A stretch of DNA of 64,000 nucleotides from Coenobita brevimanus (GCA_032717465.1 CM064681.1:16400204-16464203); one strand, 5' to 3'; shown: positions 45,751-56,465, counted from the stretch's first letter. Notes: a model not told the origin generated them from the sequence alone. Made by a program: numbers and translations.

Positions 45751-46768
45751 CAGTGTGATCTCGCATCTAACGAGTTCACATCTAACGAATTCGCATCTAA
45801 CGACACTATTGGACCTCTACCCATATTTGTATCTAATGAGGAAGTTTTGAATCTAACAAAAAAAATCCTGGGCGTGCGGTTCAAATCTGCCGCCACCTTG
45901 GCTGAGTGCGTGACGTCATTGGCTGAAGAGATGGTGGAAGATGCAGCGCTTGAGTTGATGGCAGAAGAAAAGGAAAGCAAAGAAGAAAAAAAAACAAATG
46001 TTATGGCTGGCTACATGTCTAGAAAGATTACCGATCTGGCACAAATGGAAGAGTTTCTGCATGTTACTGGCGCATCAGAGTCTCTGTGGGTGGGAAAGAT
46101 GTTACCTTTGGTATAGAAACTAAACCAGGAGCTCAGTGAAACCTATGCAAAGAAAGTGAATGAAAGAAGACAAACAGTTGTCACCGAATATTTAAACAAA
46201 CGCCGTGAGCTTGGGGAAGTTGTGGCAAATCTCGATGGAAATGAAGGACATGAGTCTGTGAGTGATGATGATGAGAACATAGAGAATCTTCTTGGTGACA
46301 TTCCTGATGACTTTTCTGGATTTGTTGGGAAGGAAAAGAATGCAGATGAAATGATAACAAAACTCAGGGAGGTATCGCAAGAGGCAGTGGAGAGCGAGAG
46401 GAGGGAGGAGGGTGGTGGTGGTGGTGGCGTTGGTGAGGAGGAGGGAGGAGGAGCATCCCAGTAGCCTCCCTTCCCGCCTCGGATACCACCTTTCGTCTTA
46501 CCCATGTACCTTATTCATCATTCATGGGTGAGTTATCCACATTATTTCTTCTTTATTTTAGATTACATATCACTGTGTATGATTATATGACTTAAATTAA
46601 TGCCAGTAACTTACATAATGAGTGAAAATAGGGTCAAAATAGGGTTTCGGTCCAATTTTTTTACCTAGTATAATTTTCTCCATATGTTTATATATTTGCA
46701 TCTAACAAATTCGCATCTAACGAGTGTTTTTTTGGTACCTATTACTCATTAGATGAGAGATCTTACTG
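45751..46768 (+). mobile_element. 1.0-kb pogo/Tigger-like element
   Basis: The ends are TACAGTGTGATCTCGCATCT and, inverted, TACAGTAAGATCTCTCATCT, including a TA on each side (45749-45750, 46769-46770). The inverted repeat extends about 25 bp to ACGAGT/ATGAGT. Just inside, the word CATCTAACGARTTCRC is tandemly repeated at both ends (45764-45800 and 46693-46722). TA target, CAGT terminus and subterminal repeats suit the pogo/Tigger group. It is inserted in gypsy between RNase H and integrase. Confidence 0.78.
45790..46464 (+). pseudogene. Acidic coding remnant of the pogo-like element
   Basis: Two plus-strand frames (to 46116 and 46156-46464) are separated by a stop after LWVGKMLPLV. The first contains LAECVTSLAEEMVEDAALEL and a Lys/Glu run. 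The second is acidic (VSDDDENIENLLGDIPDD) and ends in a Gly/Glu-rich repeat (GGGGGVGEEEGG). I do not see the pogo DDE core, so this would be only the region after it, or an unrelated captured gene. Acidic tails are known in CENP-B/jerky-like transposases, but this link is an inference. Confidence 0.45.
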
Positions 46769-46779
46769 TAGTGTGAGAG

Positions 46780-48147
46780 AAGATCATAGCAAGAAATGCA
46801 TACTGCAGTGACAGGGGCCAGCGTCAGATGAAGAAGACCTGAAGAACGTGAAGATGGAGGATGTAGATTTACAATGCTATAGTGGCTGCAGCAGAGTACA
46901 GTGCAACCATCTTGGGAAGAGATTTCCAGGTTCAGCCCTGCAACTAAGAGCTACTGGAGTCAATGGGACCTTCTTCATTTGAACAACGGACTACTGGAAC
47001 ATCAGTGGGAGACACCCGGTGGTCCCAGCAGGTATTGGCAACTGATGGTTCTGAAAAAAAATGATGTCTAAGATCTTGGATGAGTCCCATAAGAAGATCA
47101 CTAGTGAGCACCTGGAAGTGTCGAAAACTTTAAGTTGGCTGTGACAAAGGTTCAACTGGACTGGCATGTGGCAGGATGTTGAAGAGTGGTGTCAGGCCTG
47201 TGATGTATGCTGAGCCAAGGAGGGACCCAAGAAACGTGGTTGCACCCCGCTTTGGCTGTACCAAGTGGGTGCACCAATGTAAAAAGTCGCGGTGGATATT
47301 GCTGGATCTCTGCCACTCACTGGTAGAGGAAACCAATATATGTGTTGCCATGGACTACTTCACAAAGTGGCCAGAAGCCTATGCCGTCCCCAGTCAAGAG
47401 GCTGGGACTGTTGCTGTTGGTAGACCAGTTTTTCTGTCATTCTGAGATGCCACAAGAGCTAAATTCAGACCCTGGTAGAAACTTCGAGTCTGCTGTGTTC
47501 CGTGAGTGCTGCAAGTTACTGTGGATCAAGCAGACCAGGCTGGACCCTGGAACATGAACTGGCCAAGTATTGTGTAGAGGGACAAAGGGAATTCGACCAG
47601 AAATTACCTGCATTGCTGATGGCTTATCAGTCATCATCCCATGAGTCTACCGGCTACACGCTTGCAAAACTGATGTTGGGTCACAAATTATGATTGCCAA
47701 TTGATATGTTAGTGGGAAGACTACTTGGTGAAGAGCTGCCTACGGACACCTCCAGCTATGCGAAGCAACTTTAGGAGAGACTGGCTGAGGTACATCATTC
47801 TAGAGGCTCTGAAGTTTTCAGGCAAAATGATGAAGCACAAATATGATGCCAAGGCAAATGAGGTGAGCTTCAAGGATGGTGACAGAGTTTGGCTGTACTA
47901 TCCTCAGGGGAAGAAAGGACAGTCACCGAAGCTGCAGAGCCAATGGGATGGGCCCTGCACTGTGATGGACCACTTGTCAAACATGACGTACCAGATTCGG
48001 GGAGATGGGAAGTCTCATCCAAAGGTGGCGCACGTAAATCACCTTTGGCAGTGCCTTGGTCCAGGACAGTATAGCTGGGACGTCTCCAAGGAATCGTGCA
48101 CACCCATAGCCGATGATGTTGAGGAGGATCGAGGAGCTGAAGCATGA
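46780..48147 (+). pseudogene. gypsy integrase and C-terminal domain, catalytic Glu region deleted
   Basis: The N-terminal zinc-binding region is visible (SHKKITSEHLEVSKTLSWL then EEWCQACDVC, 47090-47210; HHCC pattern). The core follows with VAVDIAG (first Asp, 47290), MDYFTKWPEAYAV (47350) and SDPGRNFESAV (second Asp, 47465). Directly after this the sequence jumps from TRLDPG to LEHELAKYC (47540-47560), so the H-P-Q-x-D-G-x-V-E-R-x-N segment with the catalytic Glu is missing. The C-terminal domain (47725-48147; GDRVWLYYPQGKKG, KVAHVNHLWQC) is open. Stops near 47445 and 47690. Confidence 0.87.
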
Positions 48148-48368
48148 GAGGATAATGACTGTTTCCCAAGAGAAGAAATGAACCAGGGAGAGGGCCAAGT
48201 CTTTCCAGGAGTGGACTATGTGGAGAAGCAGGGACGTCGTTGGAAGCGGCATAGGAGAAGACCTGATAAGTTGAAGTATTACTTTGTGTATAATTAGATG
48301 TTTCATTAGGATTAATGATTATGCTTGTAGGTATTGAGTAGTTTTGTGGGGACGACTAGGGAGTGGGC

Positions 48369-49220
48369 TGTGTTGAGAAGAGAGATTTCCTAGATAGGAA
48401 GTACGGAAGGTTCTCAGTAAAGTTCTTGTATTTTTCATTTACGAGTCAAAGTTGCCATTTAGACTGCTATTTGTGAGCTGAGGCAATTTGTAAAGTCATT
48501 ACATTTTGTGCTTTTCTCTCTATTATGTTTTATTAATGTGATTGTTTGTTAAATTATGTAATTTTATATCAGTTTGTATAGTAAATGGTTTGGAGTGTTA
48601 CGTAGTGTAGGAAAACTCGGGGGGTATTTTGAATGTCTCTGACATTTTTTTCCTATGTGTCCGACTCTGGGCAAAGGCTTCGAGGCCTATTTCTCGGGGG
48701 CAGTGACCTATCTCAAGGCCCAGTAGTCCTCCTACATCTCCACATGTCACCACATCGGCGCTAACACCCACCTTCCATGTTGAATACATGCTAGGGCTGT
48801 CTCATACATGATTGGTGTATTGGAATGTCTCTGATTGGTAACTGTTGCTCCTTCGACAGTGTATTAGAATTTTGGAGAAGTTGGAAGGTTGGTAAAGGAG
48901 GTGGAAAAGCCCAGGGGAGTCAGTCTCATTTTAGTTTTTAGTCTCAGCGCAGTTCAGTGTCAGTGCTGCCTAGTGATGATTGTATAGCTCCAGTACTTGT
49001 GAAAACAGTGAAGTGTAGTTGGCAAGCACTGAGTGTAATTACTTGGTGAATAAAGACCGGCGAACTTGAGAAACCAGTGTTTATTTACCATGCTTGACCT
49101 GATCTTGTTGTTGCACTTGGAAAAGGGTGACCATAGGAAGAACAACTCACTGAGCAATGTCCTTTCTATGCTATACTACTGCTGTTGGAGCCTGTGGCAT
49201 TTTGGGACAGGGATGTAACA
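48369..49220 (+). repeat. 3' LTR of the gypsy element (contains a 180-bp insert)
   Basis: It starts TGTGTTGAGAAGAG after a purine-rich GACTAGGGAGTGGGC tract (likely polypurine tract) and ends GGGATGTAACA. It pairs with 27340-28450. Minus the insert it is about 660 bp. An AATAAAG signal at about 49049 could be the LTR polyadenylation signal. Confidence 0.88.
48643..48822 (-). mobile_element. 180-bp retroposed fragment (SINE- or LINE-derived) in the 3' LTR
   Basis: A 12-bp duplication GAATGTCTCTGA flanks it (48631-48642, 48823-48834), and the 5' LTR shows the empty site. On the minus strand it ends in a short A-run (CATAGGAAAAAAATG). Long target duplication plus A-tail indicate LINE-mediated retroposition. 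The body (GGTGGGTGTTAGCGCCGATG...) is not recognised, and a 63-codon open frame over it lacks known motifs. Confidence 0.75.
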
Positions 49221-49224
49221 ACAG

Positions 49225-49508
49225 TTTTCTGTATGAGCGCTTTTTGCTTAATTTCCTTCATCCTCCTCCTCTTCCTGATGAAAACAAGCCTTTCGTTCCC
49301 CACCCACAGCAAACCGGGGAATGGGAAAAAGACCAGTAATACCAATGCACAAATCCGGAATTAGAAGTCATTTGCATAAATGCAGCACGGACAACGAAAA
49401 TTAGTGCTGAGGTCGTGAATGTTCAGGCCTGTGGCTCGCAGAATGATTGTTTGGCCCAAAATATTGGGCAACTATATCGACTCCCCGAGTGGTTCACATA
49501 AGGATGTA
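49225..49508. other. No gene recognised
   Basis: Flanking DNA to the right of the gypsy element. I see nothing to name. Confidence 0.4.
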
Positions 49509-49512
49509 TTAA

Positions 49513-50270
49513 CCCGTCACGTCCCGAGATTTTCCGCACCTCCGACATCCCCCAGTCCCGAGGTATTTTCGAAAAAAAATTTTTTGGCTAAAACCTTCGC
49601 TTTTGGTGAAAAACATCGAAAATTCATAGAGAAATCGCTCACCTGAGGTTTAAAGTACCCAATCCAGGTAGGAGTTCCTCCTTACCTGACTGGGTTTTCT
49701 AACATGCTGGCACCAAAGAAAACGAGTTCTATGGGAGGGTAACTATTTTATCCACTCATAAACGGTATTTATTTATTTACTTGGTACGAATGTATATGTA
49801 GTATGAGAGTATATTGGTTTTCAAGCAGTAATAAAGGCATTATAAGCATTGTTTCACTCACTAACTAATCACCATACCTGACCTTTTTTTGCCACATTAC
49901 CTGATCATTATTTCTGGCTGTTTCTTCTTCTAATGCTACGTAAACATTGTCCTCCACATTGTCATCGATTGGAGAATCACTCTGGCCCTGAATATCTTTA
50001 CTAGCCAGGTCACTGGTAACAGGTCCTTTGCCAAGACAATGGCATGAGGGGGGGAGGGGGGAGGTTATGCAGTGTAAGGCACTGTCCCTGCTTGGCATCT
50101 TGTAGAGGAATAGAGGAAGGTGTCCCGTATATACATACGAAAAATCACACGTGAAAATTGAAAATTGTGCAAATTAGGAACCTTGCAATTGCACAATGTA
50201 CTGGTACGTCACCAGGACTGGCAAATGCAAATCGTTGCAACGTACCCATACGTCGACGGGATGGGGCGGG
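49513..50270 (-). mobile_element. piggyBac-type non-autonomous element, copy 2
   Basis: TTAA (49509-49512) then CCCGTCACGTCCCG at the left; GACGGGATGGGGCGGG then TTAA (50271-50274) at the right. The 758-bp body is the reverse complement of 16744-17517 along its full length. On the minus strand an ATG at 50098 opens a 77-codon frame (MPSRDSALHC...) with an acidic segment SPIDDNVEDNVYVALEEET, similar to the acidic N-termini of piggyBac transposases, then stops. It is probably an internally deleted derivative that kept the first coding segment. Confidence 0.82.
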
Positions 50271-50274
50271 TTAA

Positions 50275-51894
50275 TGAATGGAAACTTACGTGAAAAGATA
50301 ACGAAACAATATAAGAAAGAGAATGTTTCAGCCCCATCTTCTTCATCGTCTTGCTTTTCTTGGTAATACATGAGAAAGAGCAAAAGATACGAGGATTATC
50401 TCTAGTGCGCTAAGTGAAATAGGCATCATCTCAATATAATGTGCTTCATAATGATTGGAAGAAACAAAAGTTCGTATATGAAAAGGAAAAAAAAGTGAGT
50501 GAGTACCAACGGAGAAATATATACTACTCGCATCTCGATACATTGTTTATCCATCTCTCTAATCCCTTATCAAAGATTCAACTTCTACAGCTTCCACATT
50601 TCATTGATTCCCACATTCACTTAGAAAATCTACCTTCTTCTTGATCTTCCACATTTCCCGGTACTATTTATCACAGTTATACATACTTTTTTTTCAACAC
50701 CTTACCACAAGCAGTCTCTTTGTTAATACTACAAAGACCCTTTTAAAATCCTATCGTAATGGTGGACTGAAATTTATGAAGGTTAGGCTTTGTTATTCAA
50801 AAGTATTTCAATGTAAGGTTCATGTGTGCCACAAGAAAGGAGAGCAGACTGACCGATCATAGATGGAAAATGATGGTCCGGTTTCAACTCTGAAATAATA
50901 TCGTTCACCACAATATCTTCAATAACCTCAAAATGATCTATGTATTTCTTTAGTTCACATTTTCTCTGAAAGAACGAGTCTAGATGCCTAATGTATTACT
51001 GAAATGTAAGGGCAAGCAGTGTGCAACTAAAGAATGAAGTTCGGTGCACATATGTGATCGATGGAGACTTTCACCCATGCTAACTAAAATTCCACTGCTA
51101 ATCTACTAGCGTCTGTTAAGTAGTTTTAACAACGGTGGATGACAAGCACATGAAGGAATCAAGTTGCAGTGACAGATACGAGTACTGAACTTTTGATATA
51201 CAGGGCGATTAAAATAAAAACAAATATTTTGGTTTCATAGCAGATGGGCGACTAAGGAAGATAAATATTAATACTTTACATTATGGCCATATTCTATCTG
51301 AACGCTTTCAGCTGGCTGACGTGTAACTGTTATTCTTGCAACCACCATGGAAACATGGTTGGTAAGGTCTGAGGTTGGAGGAGAGAGTGCACGAACTCGC
51401 CAATGTCCTTATCACTAAGGTGAGAACAGATGTTTAGATCATCTTACGATCCTAAATGCTGTTTGATAATGATGAAGTGAAGTGAGGTAAGTAAGAATGA
51501 TTAATCTCGGTCCTTAAATCTTTATTATAGTGAGTACAACTACATAAGTACAAAATTCTATACCCTCAGAGCCTTTCTTTAATTATAATACCTTAGGTGT
51601 TTAGTGGGGTCTGCTGTATGAGCTTGATTTCGTGTGGTATTGTGTGGTCCAGTGTTGTGTGATATGGCTTCACTAAAGATGCTAAACTCTGCATAAGCGA
51701 AGAACCTCTTGTCCGAAAATCATTCGCAAGACACAAACAGCCAGGGTCGTTTTAGGAGATATTGGGATGACTTACCTGAATGACAATGGGAGAGCCTTCG
51801 TATTCAATAATTTCATAACAGTGTATCTACGGAACTATGGACGGGGTGTGTTAGATTTCAATATTATTGATGGATTAACAGACCGAGTGATTTA
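50275..51894. other. No gene recognised; possible old element from about 51197
   Basis: 50275-51190 shows only short open frames. From TATACAGGGCGATTAAAATA at 51197 the style changes; an element could start here, and it would be the DNA into which the mariner at 51895 inserted, but no second end or coding motif was found. Confidence 0.35.
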
Positions 51895-53214
51895 CGAGGG
51901 TGGACTCCCAAAACTCCCGGAATAGATCGATAGTGCAAGAAAAACAAGTAGTTCCTCGTTGCAGCAGTATGCACCAATTGCATGTAGTCTGTTGAATCAC
52001 TCTCCACGTGGTATCTCACTGGGAGGGTTGAGTCCGTATTTCTGGCTTTTTTTTTTTTTTTTTTTTTTTTTTTGCGCGAGTGACTTCTGTGGTTTTCATC
52101 TTGAAACCACTATGGCAGATTTGAATGAGTAATGGGTGTGCTTTTTTTTTTTTTTTTTTCTTGGGAAAACCGCGGCTTAGGCAATGACAATATTTGAGGA
52201 AGAGACTAAAAAAAAAAAAAAAAAAGTGCAAATGGTGCGCGGATTTTAAGAAGGCAACATGTCAGTTAAAGACTAGTTGAAGACTGTTCTTATTTTAGCA
52301 GTCCCTCGATCTCTCAAATAGATGAGAAAATCGAGAAAATTCGACTGGCAATTTTGGAAGATCGTCGTCGCATTATTGACGAACTAGTAGAGACGACGGA
52401 TATTTCTTGGCAGTCAGTCCTACGGATTTTGACAAGATCTTGGCATGTACGGAGTCAACAAAATTCGTTTCATGTCTTCTAGCAGGAGATGAGAAAGCAA
52501 AACGTGTGTTAGAACTTGGAGGAACAGCTGAGAAATGACCCAGAACTTCTTTCAAATGTCATTACGGGTGACGAGACCTGGATTTACAGGTATGACCCCG
52601 AAACCAAGCAGCAATTCAGTCAGTAGAAGACACCGATATCTCCAAGACTGGAAAAAGCACATCAGGTCAGGTCAAATCAGGACAATGCTGATTTTTTCTT
52701 ACCAATGAAGGAGTTCTCCATAGAGAATTTCTTCTCCATGGACAGACTGTGAACCAGTAGTTTTACATTATTGTGTTAAGGCGTCTACGGGAAAGCATCA
52801 GGCACAAACGTCAAGAGAAGTGGCGCATCCAGATATGGTTATCACATCATGACAACGTCCAATCACACCACGTTGTTGTTTCGGCATTTTTTGGCCAAAA
52901 ACAACGTCGCTGTTGCTCGGCACTCCCCGTATTCTCCAGATCTCGCTCCCTGTGATTTTTCCTTCTTCGCCAACATTAAGCTTTACCTGAAATACAGAAA
53001 AATTTACAAAATAGGAAAAAAAAAAAAACGCAGGGAATTCCAGACAATGTGACAAAAGACGAGTATAGGAAATGTTTCCAGGAATGGGAAGTGCGCTGTC
53101 ACTAGTGAAGAGTTTCTCAAGGGGAGTACTTTGAAGGGAACTAAATTGATTTTTTTTAAGCTTTGTAACGAATTTTTTTTTTAACTATTCCAGGAAACTT
53201 GGGGACCCCCCTCG
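51895..53214 (+). mobile_element. Complete-length mariner, dead
   Basis: Left end CGAGGGTGGACTCCC preceded by TA (51893-51894). Right end GGGGACCCCCCTCG followed by TT (mutated TA). The inverted repeats of about 30 bp are imperfect (CGAGGGnGGnCYCCMAA...CGGAATAG). Total 1,320 bp is the normal mariner length. Homopolymers have expanded inside: T27 near 52047-52073, T18 near 52142-52160 and A17 near 52209-52225. Confidence 0.85.
52310..53110 (+). pseudogene. mariner transposase
   Basis: Plus-strand reading in several frames: an N-terminal tract with LAILEDRRRIIDELVETTDIS and WQSVLRILT (52350-52435), then GDETWIYRYDPETKQQ (about 52567-52615, the first catalytic Asp in its usual context). WLSHHDNVQSHH (about 52840) has the second Asp. 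SPYSPDLAPCDFSFF (about 52925-52970) has the third. Counting across the frameshift, 34 residues separate the last two Asp, the mariner D34D arrangement. An A12 run near 53018 and at least five stops or frameshifts destroy it. Catalytic residues remain readable. Confidence 0.87.
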
Positions 53215-53258
53215 TTCACATACATTCATACAAACACATATTTCTTATAATATACATC

Positions 53259-53261
<3 letters not shown>

Positions 53262-53322
<61 letters not shown>

Positions 53323-53380
53323 AAGAGAGAGAGAAAAAATAGATAGACAGATAGATAGACAGACAGATATACAAAATAAC
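53262..53380. repeat. (TA)n followed by GA/GATA-type repeats
   Basis: (TA)28 at 53262-53318, then GAGAGAGA and a GATAGACA-type stretch to about 53370. Confidence 0.95.
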
Positions 53381-53984
53381 CACAGGAGAAATGAAAGTTG
53401 CGACAATGAGTACCTTCGTATCTTACATCTCAAGCGTCATACAAAGACGAAAAGGATAGAGGTCTTTTATACACACACCAGGGAGTGGCACATAGAACAA
53501 AGGACGACCTGAAATTAAAATGAGCGACACACAAAACAACAGGTACCTGATGTTTTTCCTTGGGGATGCACCTGACAAAAGGGGGTAAATACTGCTGCTT
53601 AACTTAAGAACATATAGGATTAATGTTCGGTGTGTCCCACACAGGCGTGACTGTACAACCAGAAGACAAGGATACAATCAGTTGTTAGTCTGAGGGGTAT
53701 TGCTTTTAAATTAATTTAGTTAACTTTTAAATTTATCAAACTTAGAATGACCATAGCTCATGTTTACATTCATTTTATATGTGCCAGAAATTAGGCAAGA
53801 TTCTATTACATTTTTTTTTTTTATCAAAGCTTTTCAATCTTGCTAGAATCTTAGAGCCTACCCAGTCAGTATGGTAATTAATGAATGCTTTGTTCTGCAA
53901 TAAACCACTACTCTGTGCAGCTGCTTCTACACCGTATTTATGTTCGTTTCAGCACAAAGCATCCACTGATCACCATATTGACAG
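53381..53984. other. No gene recognised
   Basis: An 84-codon minus-strand frame at 53423-53677 has no recognisable motif and sits in AT-rich DNA. I see no support for a gene. Confidence 0.4.
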
Positions 53985-55175
53985 GACAGGCTCTAAGATT
54001 GTAGTTCCTGTAGACAAGACGATTGACTACATGCTCGACCGTGTATACCGCTGCAAAAGACACCAAGCCCCTCGACATCCCAGAGAAGGCCTTGAAGAAT
54101 GTGCTGGAGCTCTGCACGAAAGAAGCCCCTTTCACTTGCCCAAGTGGTCAGAAACAGATCGACGGTGTAGCAATGGGCATTCCCCTCGGAGTCCTGTTCG
54201 CTAATTTCTACGTGAGGACCATCGAATCGAAACTCCTAGATACTAGCCACCCCTGCCTGTACTGCTGCTATGTCGACGACATCTTCGTTCGTATCAAGGA
54301 CCTTCAGGAGCTCCAGGACCTCAGACAGGGCTTCAACGATGTCTCTGGACTTAACTTCATCTATGAAAATGCCAACGACGGAAGCCTCCCATTCCTTGAC
54401 ATACTCTTCACTAAACACAACGTAGGATTCAAGACTACAATATTCACTAAGCCCACGAACAAAGGACTGCCTGGATGGAGATAGTGAGTGCGGCAGACGT
54501 TACCTGATCTCCACCATCAGCCTACATAAGGACAGCCCTTTCTGGAAAGATGACCACCAGGAAGTAGATCACTTAACTCAAGTCTTCATTAACAATGGCT
54601 ACACTGACACTGACATACTTACGAGACACATGGACAAATGGTATACTCACCAAAACACCACTACACCCACAACCGATGAACACATCAAGATATACTAGAG
54701 AATCCACATGTCTACAGGCTACAAGACAGATGAGAAGATCATCAAGGACATTGTATACAGAAATGTACACCCTACAAACCTGGAACAACACATTGCCCTC
54801 ATCATCTATAAAACAAAGAGAACAGCCCACCTTCTGCTTTGTAACCGACTCAGCATGACCAAGACGCCCCTTCAGGAGGACCATGTCATTTACCAGCCTA
54901 ACTGCAACAGTGAGGAGTGCAAACCTCACTCATACATTGGAATGACATGGACCAGACTATCGAGGTGCCTCACCTGTCACCTGCAGAATGGGACCATGAA
55001 GAACCACTACGCCACCCTACACACATCCCGCCTGACACAAGACTTGCATGAAATCATCAAAATAATAGACAGGAAATAAGACCCTCACCGGCTCCTGTTT
55101 CTAGAGGCAATGTACTGTACATTATCAAAAAACAACCTACAATAAACACACAAGTCGAAGATTTTCAAGTCCTAC
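53985..55175 (+). pseudogene. Penelope-like element: RT palm, thumb and GIY-YIG endonuclease
   Basis: The 5'-truncated plus-strand fragment begins in the RT (KIVVPVDKTIDYMLDRVYR, 53990-54050), changes frame, then reads LDIPEKALKNVLELCTKEAP, QIDGVAMGIPLGVLFANFY and CYVDDIFVRI (YVDD catalytic box, about 54268-54290), and GSLPFLDILFT. After a frame break near 54480 the rest runs 54490-55079. The C-terminus has a Cys pair and SYIGMTWTRLSRCL, the GIY-YIG-type endonuclease characteristic of Penelope elements. A final tract (LLFLEAMY, then PTINTQVEDF in another frame) ends near 55175. Such elements need no APE or integrase. Three frame breaks inactivate it. Confidence 0.88.
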
Positions 55176-55353
55176 TATGATGAAAACTCCACATAAGCTT
55201 AACCAATGAAACAGCCAAAGAGCCATCAGCTAGCTGATCAGCTCCACCCACCTGTCTCCGCATGATTCACCTGTATCATATATAAGCAGCCACCCACGAC
55301 AAAACCTTCAGGTCCCGATAGAGAGGGAGAGAGAGAGAGGATGACCGACAGCC

Positions 55354-56465
55354 ATGGTTGACACATCTCCTGCTATTGCCTGCGATGTGTTGAGGGGAGC
55401 ATCCAGTAGACCACAGTCTCATGCGGCCCAGAAGATCAGAGGGACTGTGGTTTAGTTTAATGTCAGGGCGGAGTATGGCTTCATCAAGTGCCAGGATACT
55501 GGCACTGATGTTTATGTGCCCACCAGGCTGTCGTTAAATCAAACCTACAGCACCTCCAACGCTCCCGTGGGGATGGAGAGACAGTTGAGTTTAGTCTCCT
55601 TGGGACTCCTAAAGGTCCTGAGGCTCGGAATGTTACTGGACCAGGAAGTGTGGCCGTGCAGGGTTCTGCCCATGCATGGTGACGTCTCACGGCCCGGGGA
55701 TGCCAGGCCAGGGATCCTGTGAGTCCTGGGGAGATGAGCACTGTCATGGAGATGTGCATCATGATGGCAAAAGCTTTTTGAGGGGGTGACAAAGGGGCTC
55801 TGCACATTCTTCTACCCAAGATCTTTGAGGAGAACAGACTGCCTCTCCTTATCATCCCTGAGTGCTTCACCCATTATGTACACTGTTTCTCACTGACGGG
55901 AGCACCGTACCCAGCATCAGCAACCTACTGCCTCCCTCACAACATTGTGGAAGAGGCTGGGGCTGGCGGCTCCTCTCAACAGGAGTGCCACCCCAATCAC
56001 TGACCCGGCTCCAGACATGGACACGGCAAAGACCACGGCAGAAATTCACCATCCACTGTCAGAGACCAAGGAGGGGCGGGACTCTTCTTCCTCCGTCTCC
56101 ATGGCCGAGGATGTGTTGACCAGCTCCTCGGCCGAAGTGGAGGTCAATGAGTCCTCCCCTCCTCCGGCAATGGAGGGCAACCCATCTCGCCCTACCATCA
56201 TGGACCAGAAGGATCAGCTGGACATGTCCTACCGACACTTCCTGGCCCTTGACACCCACATCCGGTTGTACCAGCTTGGAGCCACGATTTACTCCAACCT
56301 CTACGAACTGCTCTGGGCTGCCGACCTGGGTGAGAATCTGACCCATCTTGTTTGTCAGGGAGGAGGAGGTGCGTCTGGCCAATCTACGAGCCTTCTACCA
56401 TATGTTGCCTCCACGTCTGGCCCCTCAGAATCGCCGTCATGTGCAGTGCTGGTGTGGCAATGAAG
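55354..56465 (+). pseudogene. Broken cold-shock-domain (Y-box-like) protein of unknown context
   Basis: An ATG at 55354 opens MVDTSPAIACDVLRGAS, leading to KIRGTVV-stop-FNVRAEYGFIKCQDTGTDVYV. This is the cold-shock domain, with RNP1-like E-Y-G-F-I; the conserved Trp of K-W-F-N-V is a TAG stop. After a frame shift near 55575 the domain continues (GDGETVEFSLLGTPKGPEA, RNVTGPG), as in Y-box proteins. Downstream frames (to 55975) read LLPKIFEENRLPLLIIPECF. From 55945 a 172-codon frame has an acidic Ser-rich linker (SSSSVSMAEDVLTSSSAEVE) and a helical end (DLGENLTHL..., continuing at 56345 as REEEVRLANLRAFYHMLPPR). It may be a retrogene or a transposon gag-like gene carrying this domain. I cannot decide. 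Confidence 0.6.

Larger units (their letters stand above)
27340..49220 (+). mobile_element. Ty3/gypsy LTR retrotransposon, one copy expanded by five insertions
   Basis: Two LTRs (27340-28450 and 48369-49220) enclose gag, protease, RT, RNase H and integrase remains in gypsy order on the plus strand. A possible 4-bp duplication ACAG flanks the whole (27336-27339, 49221-49224). Inserted later are a 468-bp piggyBac-type MITE in the 5' LTR, an 11.1-kb Tc1-like composite at 30592-41733, a piggyBac at 43384-45608, a pogo-like element at 45751-46768 and a 180-bp retroposed piece in the 3' LTR. Without them the element is about 6.8 kb, a normal gypsy length. All enzymatic domains are disabled. Confidence 0.93.

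Noticed and set aside
46143..46505. Minus-strand Ser/Pro-rich 120-codon frame
   Set aside because: Antisense of the acidic and Gly-rich tail of the pogo-like element relic.
55484..55870. Minus-strand 128-codon frame across the cold-shock segment
   Set aside because: Shadow; the plus strand carries recognisable cold-shock residues.
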